A DNA stretch of 64,000 nt from positions 1,302,001 through 1,366,000 of the forward strand of contig OZ251226.1 of the NCBI GenBank assembly GCA_965240325.2. Reading direction: 5' to 3'. The notes below the pieces were generated by a model. The model was not told where the DNA came from and made no database searches. It saw only the letters and a list, made by a program, of their open reading frames with translations. This stretch comes from Rebecca billardiae RCC1528. Taxonomy: Eukaryota; Haptophyta. Shown in pieces: positions 35,485 through 46,673 of this stretch; positions within the stretch are counted from its first letter, which is position 1; each line of letters opens with the position of its first letter. The position numbers and the translations under genes are program-made.

Positions 35485-37122
35485 CTACCGCAGCCTCTGC
35501 GGTTCAAAATCAAGCTGATCTCGACGCCAGATGAGCCCCACCCCACCAACCACGCGTACGCCGAGGTTGCCGCGCCCCGGTGGTCTCCCGCTCGCCACGT
35601 CATCCGCCAGCGCCGACTCGTCCTGGGCTGCGGCCGTCAGCCGCGCGCGCTCGGCGACCGCGCGCGCCACCTCATCCGCAGCCTCAGGCCATGTGATGCC
35701 CAGTGTGTCCCAGTCGAAGCTCGTGCGGCAGAGGGTCGCGCTCCCGGCGAGCTGCGCATGCGCCGCACGCGCCGCGGCGCGAGCCCATCCAAAGTCGACG
35801 CCTGCACCCGCCGCCGGGCCGCGCGCGCCGGGCTGCCGCTCGCGCAGGTGGGCCATGAGCTCGAGCAGCAGGCTCGAGAACACAGCGTGCGCCTGCTGCG
35901 CCGCATCCGCGCCATCCGTATCCGCCGCCGCCGGCGGTGCCGCGCCGAGTGCCGCGCCGAGCGCCCACCGTCCGCCGTCCGTCCCGTCCAGCGCGGCTTC
36001 CTTGTGCCCTCTGAGCTCCCGCTCCCGCCCGGCGCGGATGGAGCCGTCCGCCTCGAGCAGCCTGTCCCACGGCAGCTCGCCCATGCAGATCGACGCCATC
36101 GAGTACAGCAGAGACTCCACGTCGTCGCGGTCGCACGTGCTCCGAGCCTCTGCCGGCGACTCCCGGCCGCGTGCACCGCCGTGCGCGGCCGCGGAGGCGA
36201 ATCGCGCGGTGCCGACGAGCGCGGCGTCGTCGGCCGCGGGCGCGCGCGCGCCCGAGCCCAGCGCGCACGAGCTCCCAAAGTCGACGAGGTGCACCAGCTC
36301 GCGCCGCCGCCCAAGCCGGCCCATGAGCAGGTTGTCCGGCTTCACATCATTGTGCACGAGGCCGCGCGCGCGCACGCGGCCGAGCAGGCCGAGCGCATCG
36401 TGCAGCAGCACGAGGGCGGTGCGCGGCGAGAGGCCACGGCGCGGCCCGGCGTCGGCGGTGTCAGCGCGCTGCTCGTCCGCACACGCCTCGAGCGTCGCCC
36501 AGTACAGCTCGTCCACGCTCGGGCCGAGAAGGTCAAGCACGAGGACGTCCGCGGGCTCACCGAGCACCTCGGCGCGCGCGATGAACTCGAGCGCGTGCGC
36601 GAAGCCGCGCGCGCCGCCGAGCTTGCGCATCGCTCGGTACTCCCGGTGCAGCGGCGAGTGCTCGAGCGGGCGTGCGGGCTCGCACTTGAGCGCGACCATC
36701 TCGCCCGTGTCGAGCGAGCGGCCGAGTAGCACGCGCGCCTCCGCCCCGTATCCGAGCTGCCGCACGAGAGGCGCGATGGACGCGTCGGCGGCCAGGCGGC
36801 GCATGCGCTCGAGCTCGTCGCGCACGCGCAGCTTGCGCCGCTTGAGCGCCGGAGCCTCCCACTCGGCGTTGATCTGCTCGTCGAGGCGCCTGTGCTCGGC
36901 CTCGAGCTTGGCGATCCGCTGCTCGATCGGCTGCGCGTGCTCCATGGCACCGCCGATGACGAGCGGGCTCGTGCCCTCCGGCTGGTGCCACAGCGCGCGG
37001 CCACCCGCGTACGCGGTCGGCACGACGACGTACGAGCCGCCCGCGACGTACTGCAGCGCGAGGAGGAGGAGGAGGAGGAGCGTAGGCCGTAAATTCCGGG
37101 GCTGCATGGTGCGCACGGCCAT
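35485..37122 (-). CDS. CK1-type protein kinase with signal anchor and YdcH-like helical hairpin
   Basis: A 545-residue protein (540 from the next ATG at 37107). After a basic start come a hydrophobic run (LRPTLLLLLLLALQYVAGG, about 11-30) and then, at 66-109, a helix pair resembling the DUF465/YdcH fold (IEQRIAKLEAEHRRLDEQI, KRRKLRVRDELERMRR). The kinase domain starts near 118: a glycine loop lacking the third glycine (LGYGAEARVLL), VALK (Lys 146), the CK1 hallmark LLGPSVDELYW, HNDVKPDNLL at 257-266, DFGSS at 281-285, GTARFAS and DRDDVESLLY. The Arg of HRD is Asn, which is unusual, but Asp and the following Lys are kept, so it may be active. It is divergent from malate dehydrogenase. Topology (luminal versus cytosolic kinase domain) cannot be decided here. 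Confidence 0.85.
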   Translation of the reverse strand: MAVRTMQPRNLRPTLLLLLLLALQYVAGGSYVVVPTAYAGGRALWHQPEGTSPLVIGGAMEHAQPIEQRIAKLEAEHRRLDEQINAEWEAPALKRRKLRVRDELERMRRLAADASIAPLVRQLGYGAEARVLLGRSLDTGEMVALKCEPARPLEHSPLHREYRAMRKLGGARGFAHALEFIARAEVLGEPADVLVLDLLGPSVDELYWATLEACADEQRADTADAGPRRGLSPRTALVLLHDALGLLGRVRARGLVHNDVKPDNLLMGRLGRRRELVHLVDFGSSCALGSGARAPAADDAALVGTARFASAAAHGGARGRESPAEARSTCDRDDVESLLYSMASICMGELPWDRLLEADGSIRAGRERELRGHKEAALDGTDGGRWALGAALGAAPPAAADTDGADAAQQAHAVFSSLLLELMAHLRERQPGARGPAAGAGVDFGWARAAARAAHAQLAGSATLCRTSFDWDTLGITWPEAADEVARAVAERARLTAAAQDESALADDVASGRPPGRGNLGVRVVGGVGLIWRRDQLDFEPQRLR

Positions 37123-37442
37123 CCTGAGGAAGCAGTAATTTGGTCCGGGGAGGCAGTGTGGTGCAATTCTGAGAGGTTCTGCCAATCTTCAACGAGCAGG
37201 ACGACGAAATCGCCAAGAAGAAATCGGTGTAAGCCAATAGAGCTCAAAGCTGAAAGTGCGACTCGAAGCAGCCAACCAGAGGCCGAGGATCGAGGAAAAG
37301 GACCACGTCTCTGTGCTTCCGCTGCGAACGGGCGCGCTGTCGTCCCGGACAACGAGACCAAGCGCCCGTCCGTCGGCGGTCCAACCCCCGACGCGTCACC
37401 GACACCGCCGCCGCACGGCACTCCTCTTCCCGACCGGCAATC
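37123..37442. promoter_or_regulatory. divergent spacer between kinase and malate dehydrogenase
   Basis: 320 bp between start codons; probably holds both promoters. No TATA box or named site is evident. Confidence 0.35.
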
Positions 37443-38573
37443 ATGTGGCAGGACGTCGCTATGGGCGCCGAGATCGATGTCGACACGAGCGCCGCCAAGG
37501 AGGCCGACGCGCAGCGCTCGACGGAGTACGTCACCATCGCCGTCACCGGCGCGGCCGGCCAGATTGCGTACGCGATGCTGCCGCGACTTCTGTCGGGCAC
37601 CATCTTTGGCAACAAGATGATCAAGTTCCGGCTGATGAACCCGTCGCAGGACAAGCTGGCGGGCGTGGTGTACGAGCTCGAGGACCTCGCCTCCGAGCGC
37701 CTCTCGAGCATCGTGTGCACCAGCGATCCACGCGTCGCCTTCGAGGGCGCTGACGTTGCCATCCTGCTCGGCGCGATGCCGCGCAAGCCCGGCATGGAGC
37801 GCGCCGACCTCCTCGCGCGCAACTCGAGCATCTTCGCCGAGCAGGGGCGCGCCCTCGGCGAGGTGGGCAAGCCCACTTGCAAGGTCCTCGTCGTCGGCAA
37901 CCCCGCCAACACCAACGCGGCCATCCTCGCGCAGCACGCCGCGCCGCGCATTCCGGCATCCAACATCTCGGCCCTCACGCGCCTCGACCAGAACAGGCTC
38001 AAGGCGCAGCTCGCGCGGCGGTGCGAGGCGGAGTGCAACATGATCCGCCGCGCCGTGATCTGGGGCAACCACTCCTCCACCCAGTTCCCCGACGTCTCGC
38101 GCGTGACCGTGCGCGGCCAGCCGCTCGACCTCGAGCTCGCCGACTCGGCGTTCGCCCTGTGGGAGGAGGACGAGGCGGAGGAGGCGCCGATCGGGCAGTG
38201 GGCGCGTGGCGAGCTGGTGACGACGGTGCAGCAGCGCGGCGCGGCGGTGCTCAAGCTGCGCAAGATGTCCTCCGCCATGTCCGCCGCCTCCGCGTGCATC
38301 GACCACCTGCACGACCTCTTCAAGGGCTCGGAGGACTGGGTCTCGATGGCGGTGCCGTCCGAGGGCGAGTACAACGTGCCGCGCGGCATCTGGTTCTCGT
38401 TCCCGTGCGTGTGCACGGGCGACGGCAAGTACGAGATCGTGAAGGACCTGACGCACGACGAGTTTGCCCAGGCGAAGATGACGCGCACCGCCGATGAGCT
38501 CGTCTCCGAGCTCAAGGAGGCGACGAAAGCGCTGTTGACATCGACGCCGGCGCCGCGGGTGGCGGGCTCGTGA
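37443..38573 (+). CDS. malate dehydrogenase, cytosolic (MDH1) type
   Basis: A 376-residue single-exon enzyme that interconverts malate and oxaloacetate with NAD(H). The Rossmann motif is VTGAAGQIAYAMLPRL near residue 35-50. The substrate-binding loop has GAMPRKPGMERADLL (R-x-x-G-M-x-R). NPANTNAAI follows, then ALTRLDQNR, and the catalytic His lies in IWGNHSSTQFPD. The TGAAGQI and NHS patterns place it with cytosolic/group 2 MDH rather than the mitochondrial type. There is no obvious targeting peptide. A second ATG at 37461 (MGAEIDVD) is an equally good start. The C-terminus VAGS is not a peroxisomal signal. Confidence 0.96.
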   Translation: MWQDVAMGAEIDVDTSAAKEADAQRSTEYVTIAVTGAAGQIAYAMLPRLLSGTIFGNKMIKFRLMNPSQDKLAGVVYELEDLASERLSSIVCTSDPRVAFEGADVAILLGAMPRKPGMERADLLARNSSIFAEQGRALGEVGKPTCKVLVVGNPANTNAAILAQHAAPRIPASNISALTRLDQNRLKAQLARRCEAECNMIRRAVIWGNHSSTQFPDVSRVTVRGQPLDLELADSAFALWEEDEAEEAPIGQWARGELVTTVQQRGAAVLKLRKMSSAMSAASACIDHLHDLFKGSEDWVSMAVPSEGEYNVPRGIWFSFPCVCTGDGKYEIVKDLTHDEFAQAKMTRTADELVSELKEATKALLTSTPAPRVAGS

Positions 38574-39630
38574 GCGGCAACGCTGCACGCGCGCGCCTCG
38601 TGGCGGCAGCCCTGCCGCCGCGTGGGCCTGGTGGCCGCGGACCGTGGTGCCGGCGGCTACGAGTCCGCGCGGAAGCGCACGCGATGGCGATGGCGATGCC
38701 TTGTCCCCAGCCCACTTCACACGCCAGGCGAAGCTCATCTCATGCCTCGAGCTCAGACCGTGCACGTTCGGTGACTCGGCCTAACTCCGTAGTCCGTAAC
38801 TCGGTCTCGGGCCAGCCAGATGACTGGCAGTGGCACAGCTCGAGTACTGCTGGACATCTGCAGTTTGTGCTGGCTAGTCAAGTCGTCAGATGGAGCTCGG
38901 GCAACTGTCTGAATAATAAAGGCGCACTCGGCCACTGAGGCCCACTGGCCGCACTGTTAGCTTGATTAATGTTACATTATTTTGAGTAAAATAACGACTG
39001 CTAGTACTTAGTAGCTTTTACTAAAGCTACAATCGACCCTGCGACCCAGGAATTCACTGCTGGTTCTGCAGGAGGACCGGACACAGTGCCCGTCTTTGGC
39101 AGGCGTCAACCGAAGCCAAAGCCTACAGGTGTCCGGATCGCTCCCGGGCTGTGCGGAAACCTGAGTCGTAAGTGACGCGGTAATTACGGCATAGTTATAG
39201 TAGTAAGCTAGTATAAAAATAGCGTCTGATGAACCTATCTTAATTGGGAGGTGGTCTGACTCTGATGCGAGGGCATTTCTTGTTGAACTTGAAGTCATCA
39301 ATTGGGGGTCGGACTCGTCGGAACGGTCTGACGGACTCGGCTGCATCACTGGTCCGCTTGGATGACTTCGGCTCAGGGCCAAGACGAGCTTAGGGGGGTC
39401 AACCGGAGCTGGAGCCTCGGGCAAAGCAGCAGTAGCTTAGCTAGTACGGTAGCCGAGTTACTGTGGCGCGCCGTCGAGGCGGCTACGGCCGGTAACGGCC
39501 GCAGCGGCCGCAGCCGTCGACCTCGTCCAGGGCCAGGCCTCGCAGGCAGACGGCTGATGAACGAATAATCTTTCGGTGCTGACGGCGCTACCGCATCGGC
39601 GACGGCTTCATTCATGGGCAGTGACAGTTG

Positions 39631-39670
39631 GCGGGCGTCAATCTCGCCTGCCTGAGCTGTGTGCGTCTCT
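39631..39670 (+). repeat. 40-bp dispersed repeat, copy 1
   Basis: Perfect 40-bp match to 47938-47977 (starts GCGGGCGTCAATCTCGCCTG). Weaker similarity continues downstream (TAGTAAAC, CTGTACGT). Confidence 0.85.
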
Positions 39671-39831
39671 GATATTCGTCTGCTTATAAATAGTAAACGA
39701 TAGCTATACTGTACGTGGTAGTGACCATTAAGCCGCCAGCAGTACGTACGTACCCGGTACTGCTCATCCTCAGTCGGACAGTGATGCTGCAGCGGCGGCG
39801 CAGTGCGCCACTGCCAGCTAAGCAGCAATAA

Positions 39832-39909
39832 TGGCCCGCGGTGCAGGGCGGAACGCGCAGCGTGGAGCCTGCGACGCGGGCACTAACCACGTTTCAAAAA
39901 TATCTCATT
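39832..39909 (+). repeat. dispersed repeat, truncated copy 2
   Basis: First ~75 bp of the repeat at 3274-3422, ending in TTTCAAAAATATCTCAT; it abuts copy 3 in tandem. Confidence 0.85.
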
Positions 39910-39910
39910 A

Positions 39911-40054
39911 TGGCCCGCGGTGCAGGGCGGAGCGCGCAGCGTGGAGCCCGCACCAGCGGGCCCGAACAACGTTTCAAAAAGATCTTTGATCAAGAAAAAA
40001 GGGACGGGGGACGATTTTCATGGCTGGAGGAGACCGAGTTTCGAATTTTGAGAC
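39911..40054 (+). repeat. dispersed repeat, copy 3
   Basis: Nearly identical to 3274-3422 from the CGTTTCAAAAAGATCTTTGA part onward; the only sizeable change is a few bases near 39950-39975. Confidence 0.9.
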
Positions 40055-41163
40055 TCCCTTACAGGTGCATTAGCGTCGAAAAAGGTCGCGCCCACGCAAG
40101 TTCATAGTAAAGCGTGGAGTGACGCCCGTCCAAAAAACTTCACGCCCTTTAGGATCCCTAACGTAACGAGCCGTTACAAGCGAATTTTTCGGCCAATGAT
40201 ATTCAAGGAGCGACGACGTTTGATGATCAAATGTATGCCAATTACTGCTGTCGTATAGTAGGTTCTGGCTTCGGTTGACCCCTGCCAGAGACGAGCACTG
40301 TGAGCTCCTTCATGAAGACACTCGTGAAAACTGCACAGGAGGACCTCAATGGATGCCATAGTGGATAATGGATGCCTAGATGATGACTTCAGAGTTCAGA
40401 GCGATATTGGGCCAACAAGCACTTCCTGGTCTATAGTTCAGACTACTCTATTTTATAATTTATTTACTATATGCATTTACGACCCATTTCAGACTCTGGT
40501 CAGAACACGGTCCGGGAGCGATCCGGATGGCACCCGTAGCTATTGGAAATATGTCATCAGGCTGGGTGAATAGCTATGAAAATAGAGTCTGAATAAGTAA
40601 CATGAAAATCATCACAAATAGCTGATTTTCACTCACCCTGGGCACTTATTGGCCAGTGTCCATAGCTAGCAACCCCACTTGGGGCCCTGTGGGACACTTC
40701 GGGCGTGCATTCGGCCGCAGGAATGCGATGATATATATGCGATCATTTATTTCGGCGTAGCTACGCCCGGCGGCGGTTTCTATGACCGGACTGGCAGGTG
40801 TCAACCGGCGGAGCCAGAGCCAGCAAAGTTCTCCAGGGCGGCGGTCTCTCTGAGTCGGAGAGCGTGGCTGCCGTGCGATGAACGGGATGGCGCGGCCGAA
40901 CCTACCACTGCCAGCACCGTGTCCGTGAGCACAATAAATAAATACTACTGTACTACGTACTCTGTAGTCGAATGCGCGCGCCAAGCAGACGAGCGATTAT
41001 TCTGCTACTGCTATATATATTCTGCTGCATGTGCAGCTGCTGATCAATGATGACCACTGCGCTTCTAATAAGCAGTCGAGTCGATCACTTATATATATAT
41101 ATGTGTTAATACGGATTGATGATGTCTGATGACGCTTATAGAGACGGACGTCGGAACGACGAC

Positions 41164-44100
41164 TCATCCGAGGACAATGCTGGGCTCCGCGTACTCGTTA
41201 TTGCGACTAAGCGCGGCGACAATCTCGTCGAGCACGCGAAGCCCAGCATTGTCCTCGGACGCGAGGCTGTCGATCGCCTCGCGGGTCATCTTCTCCATCT
41301 CGCGCAGCTTGGCGGCGCGCGTCTCCGCGGGTGCTGCCTGCACGGGCAGATCGAGCCGCCAGAGCAGAGTGCCTGGCATCAGGGAGGCCACGAGCGCCGC
41401 GATCTTGCCGTGCTCCACGCTGCCCGAGCTAGCCGTGCTGAGGAGCGTGTGAGCGAGGCCCAGCATGGACGTGCGGCTCTCGGCAAGCACCGAGTCGTCG
41501 CCCGAGCCAAGTGATAGCGCGAGGCGCGCCCCCTGCGCCGGCCAGAGGGCCGCCGCCTCGCGCAGGCCGACGAGCGTGGGGTTTGGCGTGGACATGGAGC
41601 CGGTCAGGTACGCCGACCCGCTCGCCTTGGTCACCGGCGGGAACCAGCCCGGGTGGGAGACGCACGCGACCACTACGTCCTCCACGCTGAGCGCGCCGTC
41701 AACGTTGGCCGGCAGCCCGGCGCCGCGCGCGTCGCCGAGCGCGTACGTGCGCAGCATCGCCGGCTGCAGGAAGCGGTCGACAAACTGCTTCGCGCTCGCG
41801 CGCGTGACCACGATGGCCGCGTGCGGCGCACCCGGCGGCGGCGTGCCGAGCGCGCCGGCGCCGCCGAGCAGCTCCGTAAAGGCGCGCGCGAACTTGCCCG
41901 CGCCGACCGCCGTGCCCCTATACCCGGTGCGCAGCAGGTGGCTCGTGCTCCTGAGCTCGCGCAGGAGGGTGTCGGTGAGAAGCGCCACGAGCTGGCGGCA
42001 GCGCTGGAGCGCGAGCGAGCGCACGCCCGCGGGCAGCGGCCCGTCCTCCGGCGCGGTGCCGCTGAGCACCATGGCCACGAGCGCGCCGAGCCCCGAGCCG
42101 ACGGCGATGTCGAACAGCCTGCCCACGGGCACGCGCGCGCGCTCCTCCAGCGCCTCGAGGCAGACGACGACGTTGAGCACGCGCGAGCCCACGCCCTCGA
42201 GTGCGAGCACGCGCGCGCCGGAGGTGCGCTGGGGCTCTGCGTGCCGGCTGCTGGCGTCGGCGTGCGTTGGAGGAATCGTCAGCTGTGGTGCGCTGCCAAT
42301 GAACGAGCCAGTGAAGCGGCGCACGAGTGCGCGGCGCTTTTTGAGCTCGTCGTCGCTGCCCCGGCTGCTGCCGCTGGAGCTCGCCGGAGTGAACAGGCGG
42401 CGCACGGTCACGGTCACCTCGGAGCGCGCGCCAGCCTCAGCAAAGATGAGAAGGCCCGCGCGCAGGAGCAGCGTGCCGAGCCACGCCGTGATCAGCGCTG
42501 CTGCGCCGAGCGAGTCAAGCGGCGTGCCGCGCTGCGCCGCGAGCACGGCCACGCCCATGCCGAGCGCGAGCCCGTCGAAGGTGACTCGCAGCGCGCGCAT
42601 CAGGTGGCGCATCAGCTTGGGCTCATCGAGCAGCCCCAGCAGCAGGTGGACGCAGAGGCTCAGGCTCACCACCGCCACCTCGGCGAGCGCAAACCTATGG
42701 ATGGTCTCGACGTCGAGGCAGCGCGCGCCCGTGCACGGCGCGTTCAGCGCGAGCAGCTGCGCGACCACCGGCACCGCCAGCACCCACGCGTTGTACGCCG
42801 TTCCCATGAGCGCCAACGGCACCGCCAGGCGCTCAGCAAAAAGCACAACGCGCGCGCGGAGCCGGCCCATCGCGTGCTGCCTCCGCTGGGCCTTGCGGGC
42901 GGGGATGCACGCGCACGCCACGCGGCGGGCCCAGTCCAGCGCGGGGGCGGCGAGCGCATAGCACGCCCAGAGGAACGTGCAGACGTACAGCACCCAGCGC
43001 AGATACCACAGCGCCAGCGCATCAGCGCGCGCCAGCACGACGCCCGGCCGGCGCGCGATCGTGGCCGCGTCCGCCGTCCCAGCGCGTGCGAGCATGAGGA
43101 GCTCAGAGCGCGCGGCGAGCATGTTGGCGACGCCGACCGCGATAGCTAGCACCTCTGTGCGCGCGCTCGCGCCTGCGTGGGTGAGCGGCTGCGCCTTGAG
43201 GGTCGGCAGAGTCGACATCAGCCTGAGGGTCGAGCACGCGGACGCACACAGCCCGACGCCCGCGGCCAGCATGTGCGCGCTGAACACGGCGGCGTGCGCG
43301 GCCGCGCTCACGTCGAGGAGCGAGGCTTGGCCGCGCGAGAGGCGCGCGAGCACGACGCCCATCTGCGCGCACCACGCGCTCAGCAGCACGACCGCGAGGA
43401 TCACCGGCCGAGCGAGGCTCAGCACCGAGACGGGGACGCTCATCGCCGCCGCCTCGCCCGCCTCGGCGCGCGCGCGCCGCAGCATACGCGCGTGCGGGCT
43501 CAGGAAGAGGGTGTGCCCGCCGCCGCCCCGCGCGCGCTGCAGCAGCCGGCTTAGTTGCGCGCGCAGGCGTGAGAGCGCGGGGGGCTTCTTGGCCTGCTTC
43601 TGAGCCGCCCAGCCTCCGGCAAGCCGCTTGGCCATGAGCGCTTGCCCCACGGTGTTGCCCATCGCCGTGAGCGAGCGCCTTCGTGCGAGGAACACCTGTG
43701 ATGGCGCGGGCGGCGGTGCCTTGCCCGGAGGGCCAGCCGGGGGCGGCGTGGCGGCGCCGCCGCCGAGCGCCTCGATCACGCTGTCCAGCGCGTTCCCGTG
43801 CGTCTGCAGGTAGCGCGAGCACTTGTCGCGCATCTCCTGCAGCACCCCGGGGGTGCGCTCGTCGATCGCGTAGTCGCCGGTCGGCGGGTTGATGCGAAAG
43901 TATTGCATGCGGCCGTGCACGCTGTCGGGGCGCGCCGCTTGCAGCATGCCGAGCACGCCGTCGTGCGTCTCCTCCGACGAGACGGCGCGTGCCATCAGGT
44001 GCATGGTGTACGTCATCGCTGAGTCGAGCCGGCTCGAGGCGAGCCGGCTGCACTTGCCGCAGCCGACGGACACGAGCACGCCCACTGCCCGGCCTGTGCG

Positions 44101-46291
44101 TGCACGCGCACGCGCACGCGCGCGCAGCCGCGCACGTGAGCACTGGGCACGGCTGCGTGTGGGGACGTGCGCGCACGCCGAGCCGAGGCGCACCAGTGCG
44201 GTGCGGCGGGCGCGCGCACACACCTGGGAAGAGCTGCGTCGCCTCCTGCAGCGCGATGATCGACGGGTTGTTGGCGATGAACGCGCCGTCGGCGAAGGGC
44301 TCGCCGTCGTGGAAGTACTGCTTGAACAGGTACGGCACCGCGCCGGTCGCTCGGCAGCCCTCCGCGTACGTCCACTCGTGCGAGCCAGCGATCCCCTTTG
44401 GGTCCGAGCCGTGCGGCATGCGGTACGTGCGGCAGAGGAACGGCTGCGGCGTGCCGCCCGTCATCCGCGCGGTGAGCGCGGCCGAGTAGGGGCGCGAGCG
44501 AGGCGCCTCGACGTCCTCGCCGTCCAGCGGCTTCTTGCCCAAGCCGAACGCATTCTCGAACACGCGCTGGACCGTCTCCGTGTCGCACACGGAGCCCCCG
44601 GGCATGGCGAGCCGCGAGAGGTTCGCCGTCTCCATCACGCTCATGAAGTCATCGAAGATGCCGCGCCGCATCGCCTGCACGCCCCCGAAGCCGGGGAAGC
44701 GATGCAACGCGAGCGCGCCGATCCCTCCCGCGCTCGTCCCCACGACCATGTCGAAGAGCTCGTCGATCGGCCGGCCGGCGCGCGCCTCAATCTCCTCGAG
44801 GACGAGGACGAGGTTCTGGCCCTTGCCGCCGCCGCCGTCGAGGGTGAGGATGCGCAGGGGGCGCTGCTGCTCCGCGGGCGGGGCGAGGCGCGGCACCCAG
44901 GGTAGACGCGGCATGGCTGGCAGTAGCAGGACGCGCCGAGGGTCCGCCGCGCCCTTCGCAGCCCCGCCCTCGGCGCGCTCGGCAGGTGCAAAGGCCATGA
45001 GCGCCAAGCTTACGTGCCTGATCTTGGCCTTCGTGTAGTCCAACTGATCCGGGATCCGCTCCGGCTCCTGATCCTCGGCCACTGCGTACCGGCACGAGAT
45101 GTGGGCGAGCGAGCGCACCAGCCACACGCACCCAAGGGCCAGCACGTCCTCGGGCGAGCGCCGCACGCTCGCCACGACCGCCGCCACTGCGGTGGCTGCG
45201 TCCACCAACCCGAGCACAACGTTCATCGCCACAGAGAAGAAGGCTGCGCCGCTGAGCGCGACGTGGAAGGCGAGGTTGAGCGTACGCAGCGCGGAGGTGG
45301 CGAGCAGCCATACCTGTGCCACGTACCACGCTATGAGCCGACTGAACTCGGCTTGCACATTGGCTGACTCGTCCTCGTTCGCGCGTCTGATCGCCATGAA
45401 GGCGATCAGCATCGCCAGCAACAGGCCAATGTCCGCGTGCACAAACGCCCTCCACAGGTCTTCGTAGAACGGGTGTTGGGTGACGAGCAGCTCGATTCGC
45501 CCCAGCATGCTCGTGGTCGCTGCGATGCGGTGCCCCTTCGAGTGGAAGAATCGGCGCAGCTTCCACCCCTTCGGGATGCCATTGAAGTGCTTCGTGGGCC
45601 ACCCGCTGTGCGCACGCGTGCGCGCACGCGCGCGCGCGCGGCGGGGACGGTCCGCCGGTCCGTGCGGGGACGCGCGCGCCAAGTGAGCGTGTGCAAGGGT
45701 CTCATCCGCGCACGCGCGGGCGCACACAGGCGCGCGCCACGCGTCTGCGCCGCACGTGTAGATCCCAGAGACGTAGCTCAGCCAAAACATTCCGACGAGG
45801 TTGACAAACATCGAGGCTGCAAAGCTGGCTGGATGGCCCCACGGTGCTTGCAGGCCGGCGATCGCGATGTCCAGCTGGAACGAGAAGATCATGGTGGCTA
45901 TCACCATGTCCATCGCAGCGAGTGGCGGACTGGCCGCACGGTGCGCATGCCGTGCCTTGTCCCTGCGCATCAACAACTCCAGGCTGGCCGCCGACATGAC
46001 GATGAGGAGAAAGCAGCAGCAGGCGGCCGCGGCACTCAGCGCCAGGCGCCACATCATGGAAGGGAGGCTCTCACTGGATCGCGAGTCGGCGATGTCGCGC
46101 TCCAGCGAGAGGCTCAAGGCGAACGCACGTGCGTTCGGGGAAGTCGTCGTAAGAACGATCAGGAGGATGAGCAACACCACGCACACGATCGGCACCCCTC
46201 TGGCGAGGAAGGCGAGCGTTCGGTCGAAACGCGAGCCGTGCGGGTGAGCGTTGTCGGCGAGGAGAACTTCGTCGCTGTCGCCCCGCGGCAT
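41164..46291 (-). CDS. multi-pass membrane protein with tandem patatin domains, the second degenerate
   Basis: Three exons (46291-45756, 45605-44224, 44084-41164) give 1,612 residues. The N-terminal ~400 residues hold several membrane spans (PIVCVVLLILLIVLTTT, LALSAAAACCCFLLIVMSA). Patatin domain 1 has the oxyanion-hole loop DGGGGKG (about 432), the nucleophile elbow GTSAGG (about 466) and DGAFIANNP with the catalytic Asp (about 617), so it should be an active acyl hydrolase or phospholipase. A second multi-span region (about 850-1190) precedes patatin domain 2. There the loop is LEGVGSR (about 1266), the elbow GSGLGA has Gly in place of Ser (about 1300), and DGAFIANNP becomes TGSMSTPNP (about 1467); that domain should be inactive. 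The first intron (150 nt) is stop-free and in frame; the second is 139 nt. Substrate unknown; membrane lipid is likely. Confidence 0.85.
41167..41259. repeat. 20-bp perfect inverted repeat over the 3' end of the patatin gene
   Basis: 41167-41186 (TCCGAGGACAATGCTGGGCT) and 41240-41259 are exact reverse complements with a 53-base loop. They encode SEDNAGL in one arm and the final EPSIVLG in the other, so the terminal residues may come from a local inverted duplication. Confidence 0.9.
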
Positions 46292-46673
46292 CGTCAGCTC
46301 TTGATTGATCGAGTGAGAATGCGCGACGACTATCTATCATATCATAGCATAGCAGCGATATCCGTCATCGAAAAGTGAGCAGCCGTATAGTATTCATTGC
46401 CTGAGCCGATCGACGACGAGACATTATTGATGATGTAAAAACTGGCGGCCGTAACGCAATTGCGGACGATATCTAGATACTACTAGTAGATATGCGTGAG
46501 TAATGGAGCCTGCCGCCCTGCGCCGGCCCGCGCTGCGGCTGCGCACGCCTTGCCGCGCACGTCACGGTTCTGGTAGTAGTCCCGGCTCAGGCCGCCCGCC
46601 GCCTACTTGCTTGTAGCTATCTAAGTTACAAGTTGCTGTGTTTCGCCAGAGGCGCTACGGTGTCTGTCAAGTG
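46292..46673. other. intergenic stretch
   Basis: Upstream region of the patatin gene and 3' flank of the glycosyltransferase-like gene; AT-rich patch at 46320-46500. No gene seen. Confidence 0.4.

Larger units (their letters stand above)
38574..41163. other. 2.6-kb gene-free repeat-bearing stretch
   Basis: No gene can be supported. It contains two copies of the dispersed ~145-bp repeat, a 40-bp repeat shared with 47938-47977, and a short AT run at 41089-41102. The repeat pieces are separated by unique, moderately AT-rich DNA. Confidence 0.6.

Noticed and set aside
36342-38765. An 807-codon minus-strand frame across the kinase and malate dehydrogenase genes
   Set aside because: It runs antisense through malate dehydrogenase and out of frame through the kinase, with no domain of its own.
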